DNA from: Humitalea sp038323655
GTDB taxonomy: Bacteria > Pseudomonadota > Alphaproteobacteria > Acetobacterales > Acetobacteraceae
DNA: 17,443 nucleotides
Direction of reading: 5' to 3'
NCBI GenBank assembly: GCA_038323655.1
Contig: JBBQHE010000079.1
Span: 1-17,443, forward strand
The notes below the pieces were generated by a model. The model was not told where the DNA came from. It did no database searches and saw nothing but the letters and a program-made list of their open reading frames with translations. Numbering within the stretch: the first letter of the stretch is position 1; each line of letters starts with the position of its first letter. Both the position numbers and the translations under genes were made by a program. Positions 6,687 to 14,178 of this stretch are shown here, one piece after another.

Positions 6687-8112
6687 CCCGGGTATCCTCC
6701 AGCAGTCGCGCCGCCGCCAGCCGTCCTGACATCGCGGCCATCGGGATGCCGGCGCCGGGGTGTACCGAGCCGCCGGCGAGGTACAGTCCCGGCAGGCGGG
6801 AGGCCGCGCCGGGGCGGGCGAAGCTGGCCATCGGCCCGTGGTTGGCGCGGCCATAGAGGGCGCCGCCGGTGGCGGGGAACAGCGCCTCGAAGCCGGCGGG
6901 GGTGGTGGTGGTGCCGCGGCCTTCGATGACCAGGCCGCAGTCCTGCATCAGGCCGAAGGCCCGGGCTTCGTGGTCGGCGGCGGTGGGTCCGCCGGTGTCG
7001 CCGTCGGGCGGGGCGTTGATCAGCACCAGCAGTCGCTCGGCTTCGGGCGGGGTGTCGTCTTCGCCGCGGTCTTGCGCGCAGACATAGACGGTGGGCCGGG
7101 CGGTGATGCTGCGGCGGCGGAAGATCGCGTCGAACTCGTCATCGTAGGGGTCGCCGAAGAACACCGTGTGATGCGCGAGTGGGAAGCCCTGCGTAAGGCC
7201 GCGGATGCACCAGGTGATCGCCGAAAGGGAGCGGTCGCGGCGGGCGGTCGGGGGTGCGGCGGTCTCGGCGCCCAACAGCGGCAGGGCGTTGGTGTCGCCG
7301 TTGAAGACCACCGCATCGGCGGCCAGGTGTTCGCCGCTGTCCAGCACCACGCCGCTTGCGCGGCCGCCCGCGACCAGGATGCGCGCGACACCCTCGCCGA
7401 AGCGGAACTGCGCCCCCTGGCTTTCGCCCAGGCCCTGCATGGCCAGGGCCACGGCCCGCATGCCGCCCCCGACCCGCCAGACGCCCGATTGTTCGACATG
7501 GGCGATCAGCATCAGCGTGGCCGGGGCGAGCCAGGGCGAGGAGCCGACATAGGTCGCGTAGCGGCCGAACAACTGGCGCAGGCGCGGGTCTTCGAAGTGA
7601 TCGCCGAGCGCTGACCACAACGTCCGCCAGGGTGCCGTGCGGAACAGCCCGGCCAGGCTGGCATGCCGCACGAGGTCAAGCGGCGAGGGTCGCTGCGCGG
7701 CCATGAAGGGGCCGGCCAGTGTCGCATGGATATCGGCCGCGCGACGGCAGAAGGCGAGGTAGCCCTTCGCATCCCCCGCCCCGGAAAAATCCCCGATTGC
7801 CGCGGCCGAGCGCGCGACGTCGGCAAACAGGTCAAGCCGCCCGCCGGCCACCCAGGCGTGGCGCGCGAGCGTGTCGGCGGCGGTCAGGTGCAGGTGGTCC
7901 GCCAGGCTCCGGCCCGCATCCGCGAACAGGGATTCGAAGATCCAGCGCATGGTGAAGACGGTCGGGCCGGCGTCGATGCCATCGACCTGACGCATCTTGC
8001 CGCCAGGCCCGGCGGCACGGTCGCAGACGGTCACCTGAACACCCTGGCGCGCGAGGTCGGCAGCGGCCGCAAGCCCGCCCATGCCGGCGCCGATGACGAT
8101 GACCTGGGTCAG
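6673..8112 (-). CDS. crtD: CrtD-type carotenoid 3,4-desaturase (phytoene-desaturase family FAD oxidoreductase)
   Basis: About 479 residues. The N-terminal FAD-binding fold VIVIGAGMGG (residues 4-13) ends at D31, followed by GPGGKM. The segment GPTVFTMRWIFE is the CrtD-like counterpart of the CrtI substrate region. The C-terminus GLYLAGGSVHPGAGIP followed by SGRLAA is the family signature. CrtD introduces a 3,4 double bond into 1-hydroxycarotenoids on the spirilloxanthin/spheroidene route, at the inner membrane. Other crt genes are not in view. No ATG, GTG or TTG exists at the proper N-terminus; the best start is a CTG (8112-8110) whose last two bases are shared with the TGA of the upstream membrane gene, giving MTQVIVIG. 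The next ATG falls inside the FAD loop and cannot be right. It is co-transcribed with the upstream membrane protein. A different phytoene-desaturase-family role remains possible. Confidence 0.85.
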   Translation of the reverse strand: MTQVIVIGAGMGGLAAAADLARQGVQVTVCDRAAGPGGKMRQVDGIDAGPTVFTMRWIFESLFADAGRSLADHLHLTAADTLARHAWVAGGRLDLFADVARSAAAIGDFSGAGDAKGYLAFCRRAADIHATLAGPFMAAQRPSPLDLVRHASLAGLFRTAPWRTLWSALGDHFEDPRLRQLFGRYATYVGSSPWLAPATLMLIAHVEQSGVWRVGGGMRAVALAMQGLGESQGAQFRFGEGVARILVAGGRASGVVLDSGEHLAADAVVFNGDTNALPLLGAETAAPPTARRDRSLSAITWCIRGLTQGFPLAHHTVFFGDPYDDEFDAIFRRRSITARPTVYVCAQDRGEDDTPPEAERLLVLINAPPDGDTGGPTAADHEARAFGLMQDCGLVIEGRGTTTTPAGFEALFPATGGALYGRANHGPMASFARPGAASRLPGLYLAGGSVHPGAGIPMAAMSGRLAAARLLEDTRARGP

Positions 8113-8846
8113 GCGGCCATGCCCGCGGCGGGCCGACGCTGCTGCCGGGCGACGCGGCGCTGGTGGTAGATGATCAGCGACACGCCGGTCACCAGCGGGA
8201 TGGCCCAAAGCCCCGGGTGCAGCGCCAGTTCCGGCAGCACCCGCACCGAACCGAAGGCGAGGAAGGCGGTGTAGACCGAGATCCCGGCCCCGATCAGCCC
8301 CTTGATATGCTCGTTCAGCCAGTCGTTCCGCCCCGGCGTGCGCTTGTAGAGATAGACGAGGTTCGTCACCCCCGTCGCGATCCCGATCAGCGAAATCCCC
8401 ATCATCAGCGGCTGGTCGATCAGCCAGCCTTGCAGCGCGCAATTCAGCGCGCCGGCGATGACGGCGCCTTGCAGGAACAGGTTGAAGCGCGTGCGGTTGG
8501 CATCCCGGTCGCGACGGTTGGTGACGCAAAGCCAGCCGTACCAGGCGAGGTTCACGGTCAGGATGCCCATGGACAGCATCATCCAACCAAAAATGCCACG
8601 GATGAAGGGCGCTTCGAACATGCCGACCAGGTGCGGATGCGTGCCCATGGGGTCGATCAGGGTCAGCAGGCTCATGGCGATGGCAAGGCTGCCGGTAATC
8701 AGCATGGCCCAGGTAAAGACCCGGCCCCATTTGACGTGGTTGGCGCCACCCTTTCGGGCGGCGATGGGCACCCAGAAGGCGATGGCGCCGGTGCTGCCGC
8801 TGGCGATGTGCAGCGCGACCAGCGTGTGGAAAAGCAGCAGTTCCAT
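8109..8846 (-). CDS. seven-helix integral membrane protein (DUF2306-like)
   Basis: 245 residues with seven probable transmembrane helices. The first helix carries HIASGSTGAIAFWVP followed by a KGG-H-GR segment, the kind of His-containing membrane motif seen in DUF2306-like proteins. The ATG at 8846 is preferred over one at 8876 because a strong Shine-Dalgarno run (gaggggggttgg) lies directly before it. The gene overlaps crtD by 4 bases and precedes it, so the two are translationally coupled and probably work on the same membrane pathway. Function is unknown; a link to carotenoid or redox chemistry is inferred from position only. Confidence 0.8.
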   Translation of the reverse strand: MELLLFHTLVALHIASGSTGAIAFWVPIAARKGGANHVKWGRVFTWAMLITGSLAIAMSLLTLIDPMGTHPHLVGMFEAPFIRGIFGWMMLSMGILTVNLAWYGWLCVTNRRDRDANRTRFNLFLQGAVIAGALNCALQGWLIDQPLMMGISLIGIATGVTNLVYLYKRTPGRNDWLNEHIKGLIGAGISVYTAFLAFGSVRVLPELALHPGLWAIPLVTGVSLIIYHQRRVARQQRRPAAGMAA

Positions 8847-8909
8847 CCAACCCCCCTCTTGGCGCGATGCTGCCATCGGCGGGGCCGTGGCGGAAGGGGC
8901 TGGCTTGCG

Positions 8910-8938
8910 TTGCTGGCCCTGACCCGTGCGGCTAGGCT
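8910..8938 (+). promoter_or_regulatory. candidate sigma-70 type promoter for the P450/ATP-grasp pair
   Basis: ttgctg (8910-8915) and taggct (8933-8938) are separated by 17 bases, a good -35/-10 arrangement for a GC-rich genome. Predicted transcription would begin near 8945, just before an agagga ribosome-binding motif (8951-8956). It lies in the 119-base divergent spacer between the membrane-protein gene and the P450 gene. Confidence 0.35.
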
Positions 8939-8965
8939 GGCCTTGGACTCAGAGGACGCGCCCAG

Positions 8966-10330
8966 ATCAACGCCTACAGCCCCCCCCGGCCCCGTGCCCA
9001 TTCGGCCCTGGTCGCCCTGGTCCGCGCCGCCTGGCGGGGCGATGGCGACCTGCTAAGCCTGCTGCCGGCCGAGGCCTATCGCATCAAGGCCGGCTACATC
9101 GGCTATTCCCGCCGGTCGATGCTGATCGTGAACCAGCCGGACCTCGTGCGCGCGATCATGGCCGATCCGTCCGATATTTTCCCGAAGTCGGACCTGATGG
9201 TCTATGCGCTGGAGCCCCTGGTCGGCGACAGCATGTTCGTCTCCAGCGGCGACACCTGGCGGCGGCAGCGGCGGATGATCGCGCCCGCGTTTTCGCAACT
9301 GCGGGTGGATCGCGCCTATGTGCCGATGGTGGCCGCGGTCGATGACTACGCGGCGCATCTGGACGGGATGGCGGCGCGCGGCGAAGCCTTCTCGCTGGAT
9401 CTGGCGATGAGCCACCTGACCGCCGACATCATCTGCCGCACGGTGTTTTCCACCTCGCTGCAATCGCAGACGGCGCGCGACGTGTTCGAGAGTTTTACCG
9501 TCTTCGAGCGCAGCGTCGCGCAGGTCGAAATCCGCCGCCTCATCATGGACCCGGCCTGGACCCGCGTGCCGCAGCCCGACGGCGTGCTAGCCGCCTGCGC
9601 CCGCATCCGCGCGGCCTTGGGCGAATTGCTCGACAGCCACATCGGCAAGGCCAGCATCGACGACATCGCGGATGCCATCGTCGCCGCGACCGATGGCCCG
9701 ACCGGCTATCGCTTTTCGCGCGAGGAATTGCTGGACCAGCTTGGCGTGATGTTCCTGGCCGGGCACGAGACCACCGCCAGCGTGCTGACCTGGGCCTTCT
9801 TCATCCTGGCGACCCAGGGCGGGACCGTGGCGCGCATCCGCGCCGAGGTCGCCGAGGTCTGCGGCGACGGCCCGGTCGAGTATGAGCACATCAAGCGCCT
9901 CGTCTTCACCCGCAACGTGTTCCGCGAAACGCTGCGGCTTTATCCGCCGATCACCTTCCTGCCACGCGTGGCGCTGCAGAAAACCCAGATCGGCAACCAT
10001 ACCGTGAAGCGCGGCGCGCTGATCATGATCGCGCCCTGGACGTTGCATCGCCATCAGGAATACTGGCGCGACCCGGATGTCTTCGACCCCGACCGGTTCT
10101 CGCCCGAGCGCGAGCACGAACTCACCCCCGGCGCCTATATCCCCTTCGGCCAGGGGCCGCGGGTCTGCGTCGGCGCCGCCTTCGCCACCACCGAGGCGGT
10201 GCTGATCCTGGCGCGCCTGGTGCGCCGCTTCGATGTGCATGTGCAGGACGCGCAGTCGGTGCGCCCCGTCGCGCGGCTGACGACGCGCCCGGCGCAACAG
10301 ATCCTCTGCACGGTGACCCGCGCGCCGTGA
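8966..10330 (+). CDS. cytochrome P450
   Basis: From 8966 the protein has 454 residues, the normal length for a P450 monooxygenase. AGHETTA (265-271) is the I-helix oxygen-activation motif, ETLR (321-324) is the K-helix ExxR, and FGQGPRVCVG (394-403) holds the haem-ligand C401. The first ATG in frame is at 9119, but the 51 codons before it read as a real P450 N-terminus (SPPRPR, then LLPAEAYR) and the frame is open back to a TAG at 8933. No ATG, GTG or TTG lies there. An ATC at 8966, 9 bases after agagga, is the best-placed start; a CTG further in is an alternative. Conventional annotation would probably begin at 9119. The stop overlaps the ATP-grasp start (GTGA), so the two are coupled. Substrate unknown; no ferredoxin gene is adjacent. 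Confidence 0.9.
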   Translation: MNAYSPPRPRAHSALVALVRAAWRGDGDLLSLLPAEAYRIKAGYIGYSRRSMLIVNQPDLVRAIMADPSDIFPKSDLMVYALEPLVGDSMFVSSGDTWRRQRRMIAPAFSQLRVDRAYVPMVAAVDDYAAHLDGMAARGEAFSLDLAMSHLTADIICRTVFSTSLQSQTARDVFESFTVFERSVAQVEIRRLIMDPAWTRVPQPDGVLAACARIRAALGELLDSHIGKASIDDIADAIVAATDGPTGYRFSREELLDQLGVMFLAGHETTASVLTWAFFILATQGGTVARIRAEVAEVCGDGPVEYEHIKRLVFTRNVFRETLRLYPPITFLPRVALQKTQIGNHTVKRGALIMIAPWTLHRHQEYWRDPDVFDPDRFSPEREHELTPGAYIPFGQGPRVCVGAAFATTEAVLILARLVRRFDVHVQDAQSVRPVARLTTRPAQQILCTVTRAP

Positions 10331-11412
10331 AGACGGTTCTGCTGACGCTGGGGCGGCTGCCCAAGTGCCTGGATCTCGCGCGCGGTTTTGCCGCCATCGG
10401 CTGGCGGGTGATCGTGGCCGAGCCCTTCGCCTGGCACCTGACCGGCTCCTCCAACGCCGTGACGCGCAGCCATGTCGTGACCGCGCCCGCGGTGGATCGC
10501 GCGGCCTACCTCGCCGAATTGCGCGTCATCATCGCGGCCGAACAGGTCAGCCTGGTGGTCCCGGTGTCGGAGGAGACGATGCATGTCGCCTTTCTCGATG
10601 TCGGCGTGCCGGTCTTCACCATGCCGCCTGAAAAACTGCTGGCGCTGCACAGCAAGCAAGGCTTCGTTGCCGCCGCCGAAGCCTATGGGTTGCGCGTGCC
10701 CACCACAGAGCCGCTCGCCGCCGGGGTCGCCGCGTACGACACCATCGTCAAGCCGGTCTTCTCCTGCTCCGGTCGCGGCATGCGCCTGGTCCGCCGCGGC
10801 TCGTCCCTGCCCGACCCCGACCAGGCGCATCCGGCCGTGATGCAGCGCTTCGTACGCGGGCAGGAAATCAGCACCTGTTCGATCGCGCATGAAGGCCGCG
10901 CATTGGCGACCGTGGTCTATCGCGGCGGCATCATGGCGGGGTCGGTCGCGGTGTCCTTCGAACGCATCGAGCCCTCGCCGGCGCTGGCCGCGTGGATCGA
11001 CCGCTTCATCGCCGGCTGCGGGCACAGCGGCTTCATCTCCTTCGACCTGATCATCGACGCAGACGGGCTGCCCTGGGGCATCGAATGCAATCCGCGCGCG
11101 ACCAGCGGGCTGCATTTCATGGAGGCGGCCTCGGTCGCAGCCGCAATCCTCGACCCCACCGCCCCCGTGCGCCTGCGCCCCGAACGCCGGATGCAGCAAT
11201 TCTACTCCTGCCTGACGGCCTTCTTCGGCTTCCGCAACATCCCCGCCATCCTGCGCACGCTGGTGGGCACCCGCGACGTGACCTGGAGCGCGCGCGACCC
11301 AAAACCATTCCTGCTGATGACCTTCACCACCTGGAAAATCATCTGGATGGCGCTGCGACAAGGCGTGCCCATGGGCAAGGTCGCGACACGGGATGTCGGC
11401 TGGTACGACTGA
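10327..11412 (+). CDS. ATP-grasp family ligase
   Basis: 361 residues with a GTG start overlapping the P450 stop. The N-terminal 90 residues form the preATP-grasp part. The ATP-grasp core shows VKP with K142, a flexible glycine loop SCSGRGM (146-152), GQE (178-180), D240, and the metal-binding pair ECN (E253, N255). It should activate a carboxylate as acyl-phosphate and join it to an amine, thiol or similar group. The C-terminal 70 residues (TAFFGFRN onward) are an extension of unknown role. Pairing with a P450 suggests that the two modify one small molecule in sequence. The substrate cannot be read from the sequence. The gene ends one base before the stop of the convergent MFS gene. Confidence 0.85.
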   Translation: MKTVLLTLGRLPKCLDLARGFAAIGWRVIVAEPFAWHLTGSSNAVTRSHVVTAPAVDRAAYLAELRVIIAAEQVSLVVPVSEETMHVAFLDVGVPVFTMPPEKLLALHSKQGFVAAAEAYGLRVPTTEPLAAGVAAYDTIVKPVFSCSGRGMRLVRRGSSLPDPDQAHPAVMQRFVRGQEISTCSIAHEGRALATVVYRGGIMAGSVAVSFERIEPSPALAAWIDRFIAGCGHSGFISFDLIIDADGLPWGIECNPRATSGLHFMEAASVAAAILDPTAPVRLRPERRMQQFYSCLTAFFGFRNIPAILRTLVGTRDVTWSARDPKPFLLMTFTTWKIIWMALRQGVPMGKVATRDVGWYD

Positions 11413-11413
11413 C

Positions 11414-12664
11414 TCAGACCGCCGGCCGCAGCACGGGATCGGCCCCGCGCTGCCGCATCAGCAGGGCGCCGATCAACGCCACCTGCGCGGCGCCAAAGGC
11501 GATCCCGACCCACCAGGCTGCGGCGTAAAAGCCCACCCGGTCATAGATCGCGCCAGCCAACCAGGCGCCAAAAGCCATGCCGGCAAGGCTGCACATCAGC
11601 AGCGCCGGCACGCGCCAGGTGACCTCAAGGGCCGGGAACAACTCGCGCACGGCGAGCACATAGGCCGGCACGATCCCGCCGAACCCCAGGCCATAGGCCG
11701 CAGCAGCGAAGAACAGCCCCGCCTCATCCTGCGTCACCAAAAATCCCAGCATGCCGAAGACCTGCGTCACGCCGCCGATGAACACCGTCCACAAGCCGCC
11801 GATGCGGTCGGACAGCCAGCCCCAGAACTGCCGCGACAGGAAGGCCGCAAGCAGCAACACCGACAGCATGGCGGCCCCCACCGAGGTCCGCATGCCAAGG
11901 TCGCCGCAGAAGGCAACGAGATGGGCCGCCGGCATCGCCATCGGCACGCAACAAAGGAAGCTGCCAAGCGCCATCAACCCCAGTGCCCGGTTGGGGGGCA
12001 TGCCCAGCACCAAGCCGCCGTGCAGGGAGCGGATCGCGCCGGGACCGCTGAGCGGCACCGGCGGTGGCCGCAGCACCAGCGCCGCCAGCGTGACGATGAC
12101 AGCCGACGCGGCGAGGCCGTAGACGAGCATGGTCGCCTGCCAGCCGAAGGCCGCGATGCTGCGCTCAAACAGGGAAGGCCAGACGAAGCCCGCGACGTAT
12201 TGTCCCGAGGAGACGAGCGCCAGCGCCGTCCCGCGCCGCCGGTCGAACCACAGCGAGACATAGGCCAGCATCGGTGGAAACAACGCGCCATTGCCGAACA
12301 GCCCGACACCGATGCCGATCCCGATCAGCAGCGACCAGGTCTCGCCAAAGGAGGCGATGGCCAGCCCGGCCAGGATCGCGACACCGCCCAGCATCGCGAC
12401 CGCACGCTGGCCGAACCGCCCGGCCATGATGCCGCAAATCACGCCACCAATGCCGGTGCCGAGATAGGCGAGGGAGGTTGCAAGCGACGGCAGCGACCGT
12501 CCGGCACCCAGCGTGTCGGCGATGGGCACGAGGCCGACCACCACCGTCAGCGGCGCGCCCGCGGCCAGCGAAAGCATGGTGACGGCAGCCGCGGCGATCA
12601 TCCAGGACTGGCGCGATTCGATGCTGCAGGCCTGGCCGGAGCCGTTGCCGACGGTCTTTCCCAT
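11414..12664 (-). CDS. MFS transporter
   Basis: 416 residues with about 12 hydrophobic helices. After the second helix, GRFGQRAV is an imperfect form of the conserved MFS loop between helices 2 and 3, and WGWLSDRIGG is its second-half equivalent. WFDRRRGTALALVSSG matches the OFA/monocarboxylate-like MFS branch. The start at 12664 gives a short polar N-terminus before helix 1; no strong Shine-Dalgarno is visible. It lies 72 bases downstream of the SBT permease gene on the same strand and may be in the same transcript. Substrate unknown, perhaps an organic acid. Confidence 0.88.
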   Translation of the reverse strand: MGKTVGNGSGQACSIESRQSWMIAAAAVTMLSLAAGAPLTVVVGLVPIADTLGAGRSLPSLATSLAYLGTGIGGVICGIMAGRFGQRAVAMLGGVAILAGLAIASFGETWSLLIGIGIGVGLFGNGALFPPMLAYVSLWFDRRRGTALALVSSGQYVAGFVWPSLFERSIAAFGWQATMLVYGLAASAVIVTLAALVLRPPPVPLSGPGAIRSLHGGLVLGMPPNRALGLMALGSFLCCVPMAMPAAHLVAFCGDLGMRTSVGAAMLSVLLLAAFLSRQFWGWLSDRIGGLWTVFIGGVTQVFGMLGFLVTQDEAGLFFAAAAYGLGFGGIVPAYVLAVRELFPALEVTWRVPALLMCSLAGMAFGAWLAGAIYDRVGFYAAAWWVGIAFGAAQVALIGALLMRQRGADPVLRPAV

Positions 12665-12736
12665 GGCGCAAGTCTCACTGCACGGAGCGTTTGCGACAAG
12701 CCCCGCCGAGCGCGCATGGGCAAGCGCCGCAAGCCG

Positions 12737-13720
12737 CTACCCCGCCACCGCCCGCGCCATGGCGATGTACAGCGGGATGCCGAGGGCGATGTTGAAGGGG
12801 AAGGTCACCGCGACGGACAGCGTCAGGTACACCCCGGCATCGGCCTGCGGCAGGGCCAGGCGCATGGCCGCAGGCACGGCGATGTAGGAGGCCGAGGCGG
12901 CGAGCGTGCCCATCAGGGCGATGCCGCCGAGTGACAGGCCGATGCCCCAGCCGGCGCCGATGCCGGCGCAGGCGCCGACCAAGGGCATCAGCAGGGCAAA
13001 GGCCAGCAGCCGCGGGTCCAGGGCGCGGGCGGCCTCGGGGCTGCGGCGCCGGGCTTCGATGGCGGCGCGCAGTTGGCGTGCGGCGACCAGCCCCATTTCC
13101 AGCAGGAACAGGCAGAGCGCGCCGGGGAACAGCGCCTCGGCGAAGGGCTGCAACTGCGCCTTGGCCGTGGCCCCGCCGGCCCAGCCGATCGCCATGCTGC
13201 CGAGCAGCAGCACGACCGGCCCGCCGGCCAGCACCTCGCGCACCAGGCGCGGCGTGCTGCGGGGGGCCTTGGCGCCTCCACCGATGCCGGCCAGCAGCAG
13301 GGCTGTGACGATGGCGGGCGCTTCCATGGCCGCCAGCACGGCGGGCATGAAGGCCTCGGGGTGCAGCCCCGCGGCGTTCACCGCCTGGGTTGCGGCGGCG
13401 AAGGTGACGACACTGACCGACCCATAGTGTCCCGCAACGGCGGCCGCGGTCGCGCGGTCCAGCCCGGTCGCTGACCGCAGCGCCAGGAAGGCCGGGATGG
13501 GCAGCAGGAAAGACAGGGTGATGCCCGCCGCCAGGGCCGGCAGCAGGCCAGCAGAGGCACCGGGAGTGGCCAAGGCAAACCCGCCCTTCAGCCCGATCGC
13601 CACCATCAGATACAGCGACAGCGCCTTGGCCAGCGCGTCGGGCAGCGCGAGATCCGACCGCACGGCGGCGGCGAAGGCGCCGAGCGCGAAGAACAGGACG
13701 GGGGATGGGATGGCTTCCAT
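12737..13720 (-). CDS. SBT-family (sodium-dependent bicarbonate type) permease
   Basis: 327 residues from the ATG at 13720, matching the SbtA/DUF897 family by GHYGSVSVVTF (97-107), EAPAI (133-137), ASASYIAVPAA (275-285) and TFPFN followed by GIPLY (306-318). It has about ten hydrophobic helices and lies in the inner membrane. The ATG at 13720 has a weak gcgggg upstream; an ATG at 13735 would add five residues. An open frame reaching 13849 is not protein-like before that point. SbtA imports bicarbonate with sodium in cyanobacteria; in a heterotroph the ion could differ. No small PII-like SbtB gene is adjacent. Confidence 0.85.
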   Translation of the reverse strand: MEAIPSPVLFFALGAFAAAVRSDLALPDALAKALSLYLMVAIGLKGGFALATPGASAGLLPALAAGITLSFLLPIPAFLALRSATGLDRATAAAVAGHYGSVSVVTFAAATQAVNAAGLHPEAFMPAVLAAMEAPAIVTALLLAGIGGGAKAPRSTPRLVREVLAGGPVVLLLGSMAIGWAGGATAKAQLQPFAEALFPGALCLFLLEMGLVAARQLRAAIEARRRSPEAARALDPRLLAFALLMPLVGACAGIGAGWGIGLSLGGIALMGTLAASASYIAVPAAMRLALPQADAGVYLTLSVAVTFPFNIALGIPLYIAMARAVAG

Positions 13721-13735
13721 GGCGCCCCGCTTCAT

Positions 13736-14178
13736 GGACCGGCGCTGCCGGCAGCGAAAGCCTGCGATCTGCACAGACCCGCCATGGTGCAGCCGGATTT
13801 CTCCCGGCCGTGTCGCAGAACGGCAAGCGATTCGCCGCAAGGAAGCCAAGGGTCGCGGGTGCCGTTCCGGCCAGACCCCGGGGTTCTGCGAAAAAACTCC
13901 GGCCTGGGGGGAATTATCGCTTGCGGCGCGGGGGTGGGAGGTCTAATGGCCCGTTCAGACGCAGTACGCACGTGCCTCTGGCCCCAGGCCGCCCCGAAGT
14001 GCATCGGGCAGCCAAAGGTTTACGCAACGACGTCAAGCGTTCTGGCACCCCCCATCGTGGCAACCCACAAGGTTGCCAAACGGTGGGGTTTCTTCTGGTC
14101 GCTGGTTCGTTCGACCGTTTCGTTAACTTGGGGCCGCGCCGCGACTTGGCCGGTCCAGACAATCTGGAGGAACTTGCG
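13736..14178. other. divergent intergenic region between the SBT permease and ornithine decarboxylase
   Basis: This 443-base stretch lacks a convincing gene. It must contain promoters in both directions, but none could be assigned with confidence. A plus-strand frame is open from 13784 (ATG also at 13945) to a TGA at 14180-14182 overlapping the decarboxylase ATG. Its translation is rich in Trp/Arg/Ser and has no recognisable domain. A strong two-part hairpin (14050-14088) is listed separately. The Shine-Dalgarno of the decarboxylase gene (ggagg) is at 14166-14170. Confidence 0.5.
14050..14097 (+). ncRNA. leader hairpin with T-rich tail upstream of ornithine decarboxylase, candidate attenuator
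   Basis: The inner stem is tggcaacc (14058-14065) paired with ggttgcca (14071-14078) around a cacaa loop. The outer stem, 14050-14057 with 14081-14088, is 8 bp including one G-U pair, with a two-A bulge between the stems. It is followed at once by tttcttct (14090-14097), like an intrinsic terminator. It lies 90 bases before the decarboxylase ATG and could stop transcription in the leader. A conserved speF RNA motif is known upstream of ornithine decarboxylase genes in alphaproteobacteria; whether this leader belongs to it needs a covariance search. Confidence 0.45.

Noticed and set aside
6760..7614. 284-codon plus-strand ORF opposite crtD
   Set aside because: Gly/Ala/Val-rich translation without motifs; the minus strand encodes an intact FAD oxidoreductase.
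10135..11361. 408-codon minus-strand ORF opposite the ATP-grasp gene
   Set aside because: Asp/Gly/His/Gln-rich shadow translation; the plus strand has all ATP-grasp signatures.
11393..12934. 513-codon plus-strand ORF opposite the MFS gene
   Set aside because: Its translation is Gln/His/Arg/Gly-rich low-complexity sequence, the usual antisense shadow of a GC-rich membrane-protein gene that itself has clear MFS motifs.
12675..13826. 383-codon minus-strand ORF overlapping the SBT permease in another frame
   Set aside because: Arg/Gly/Ala-rich and unlike any protein family; the neighbouring frame gives a clean SBT permease.
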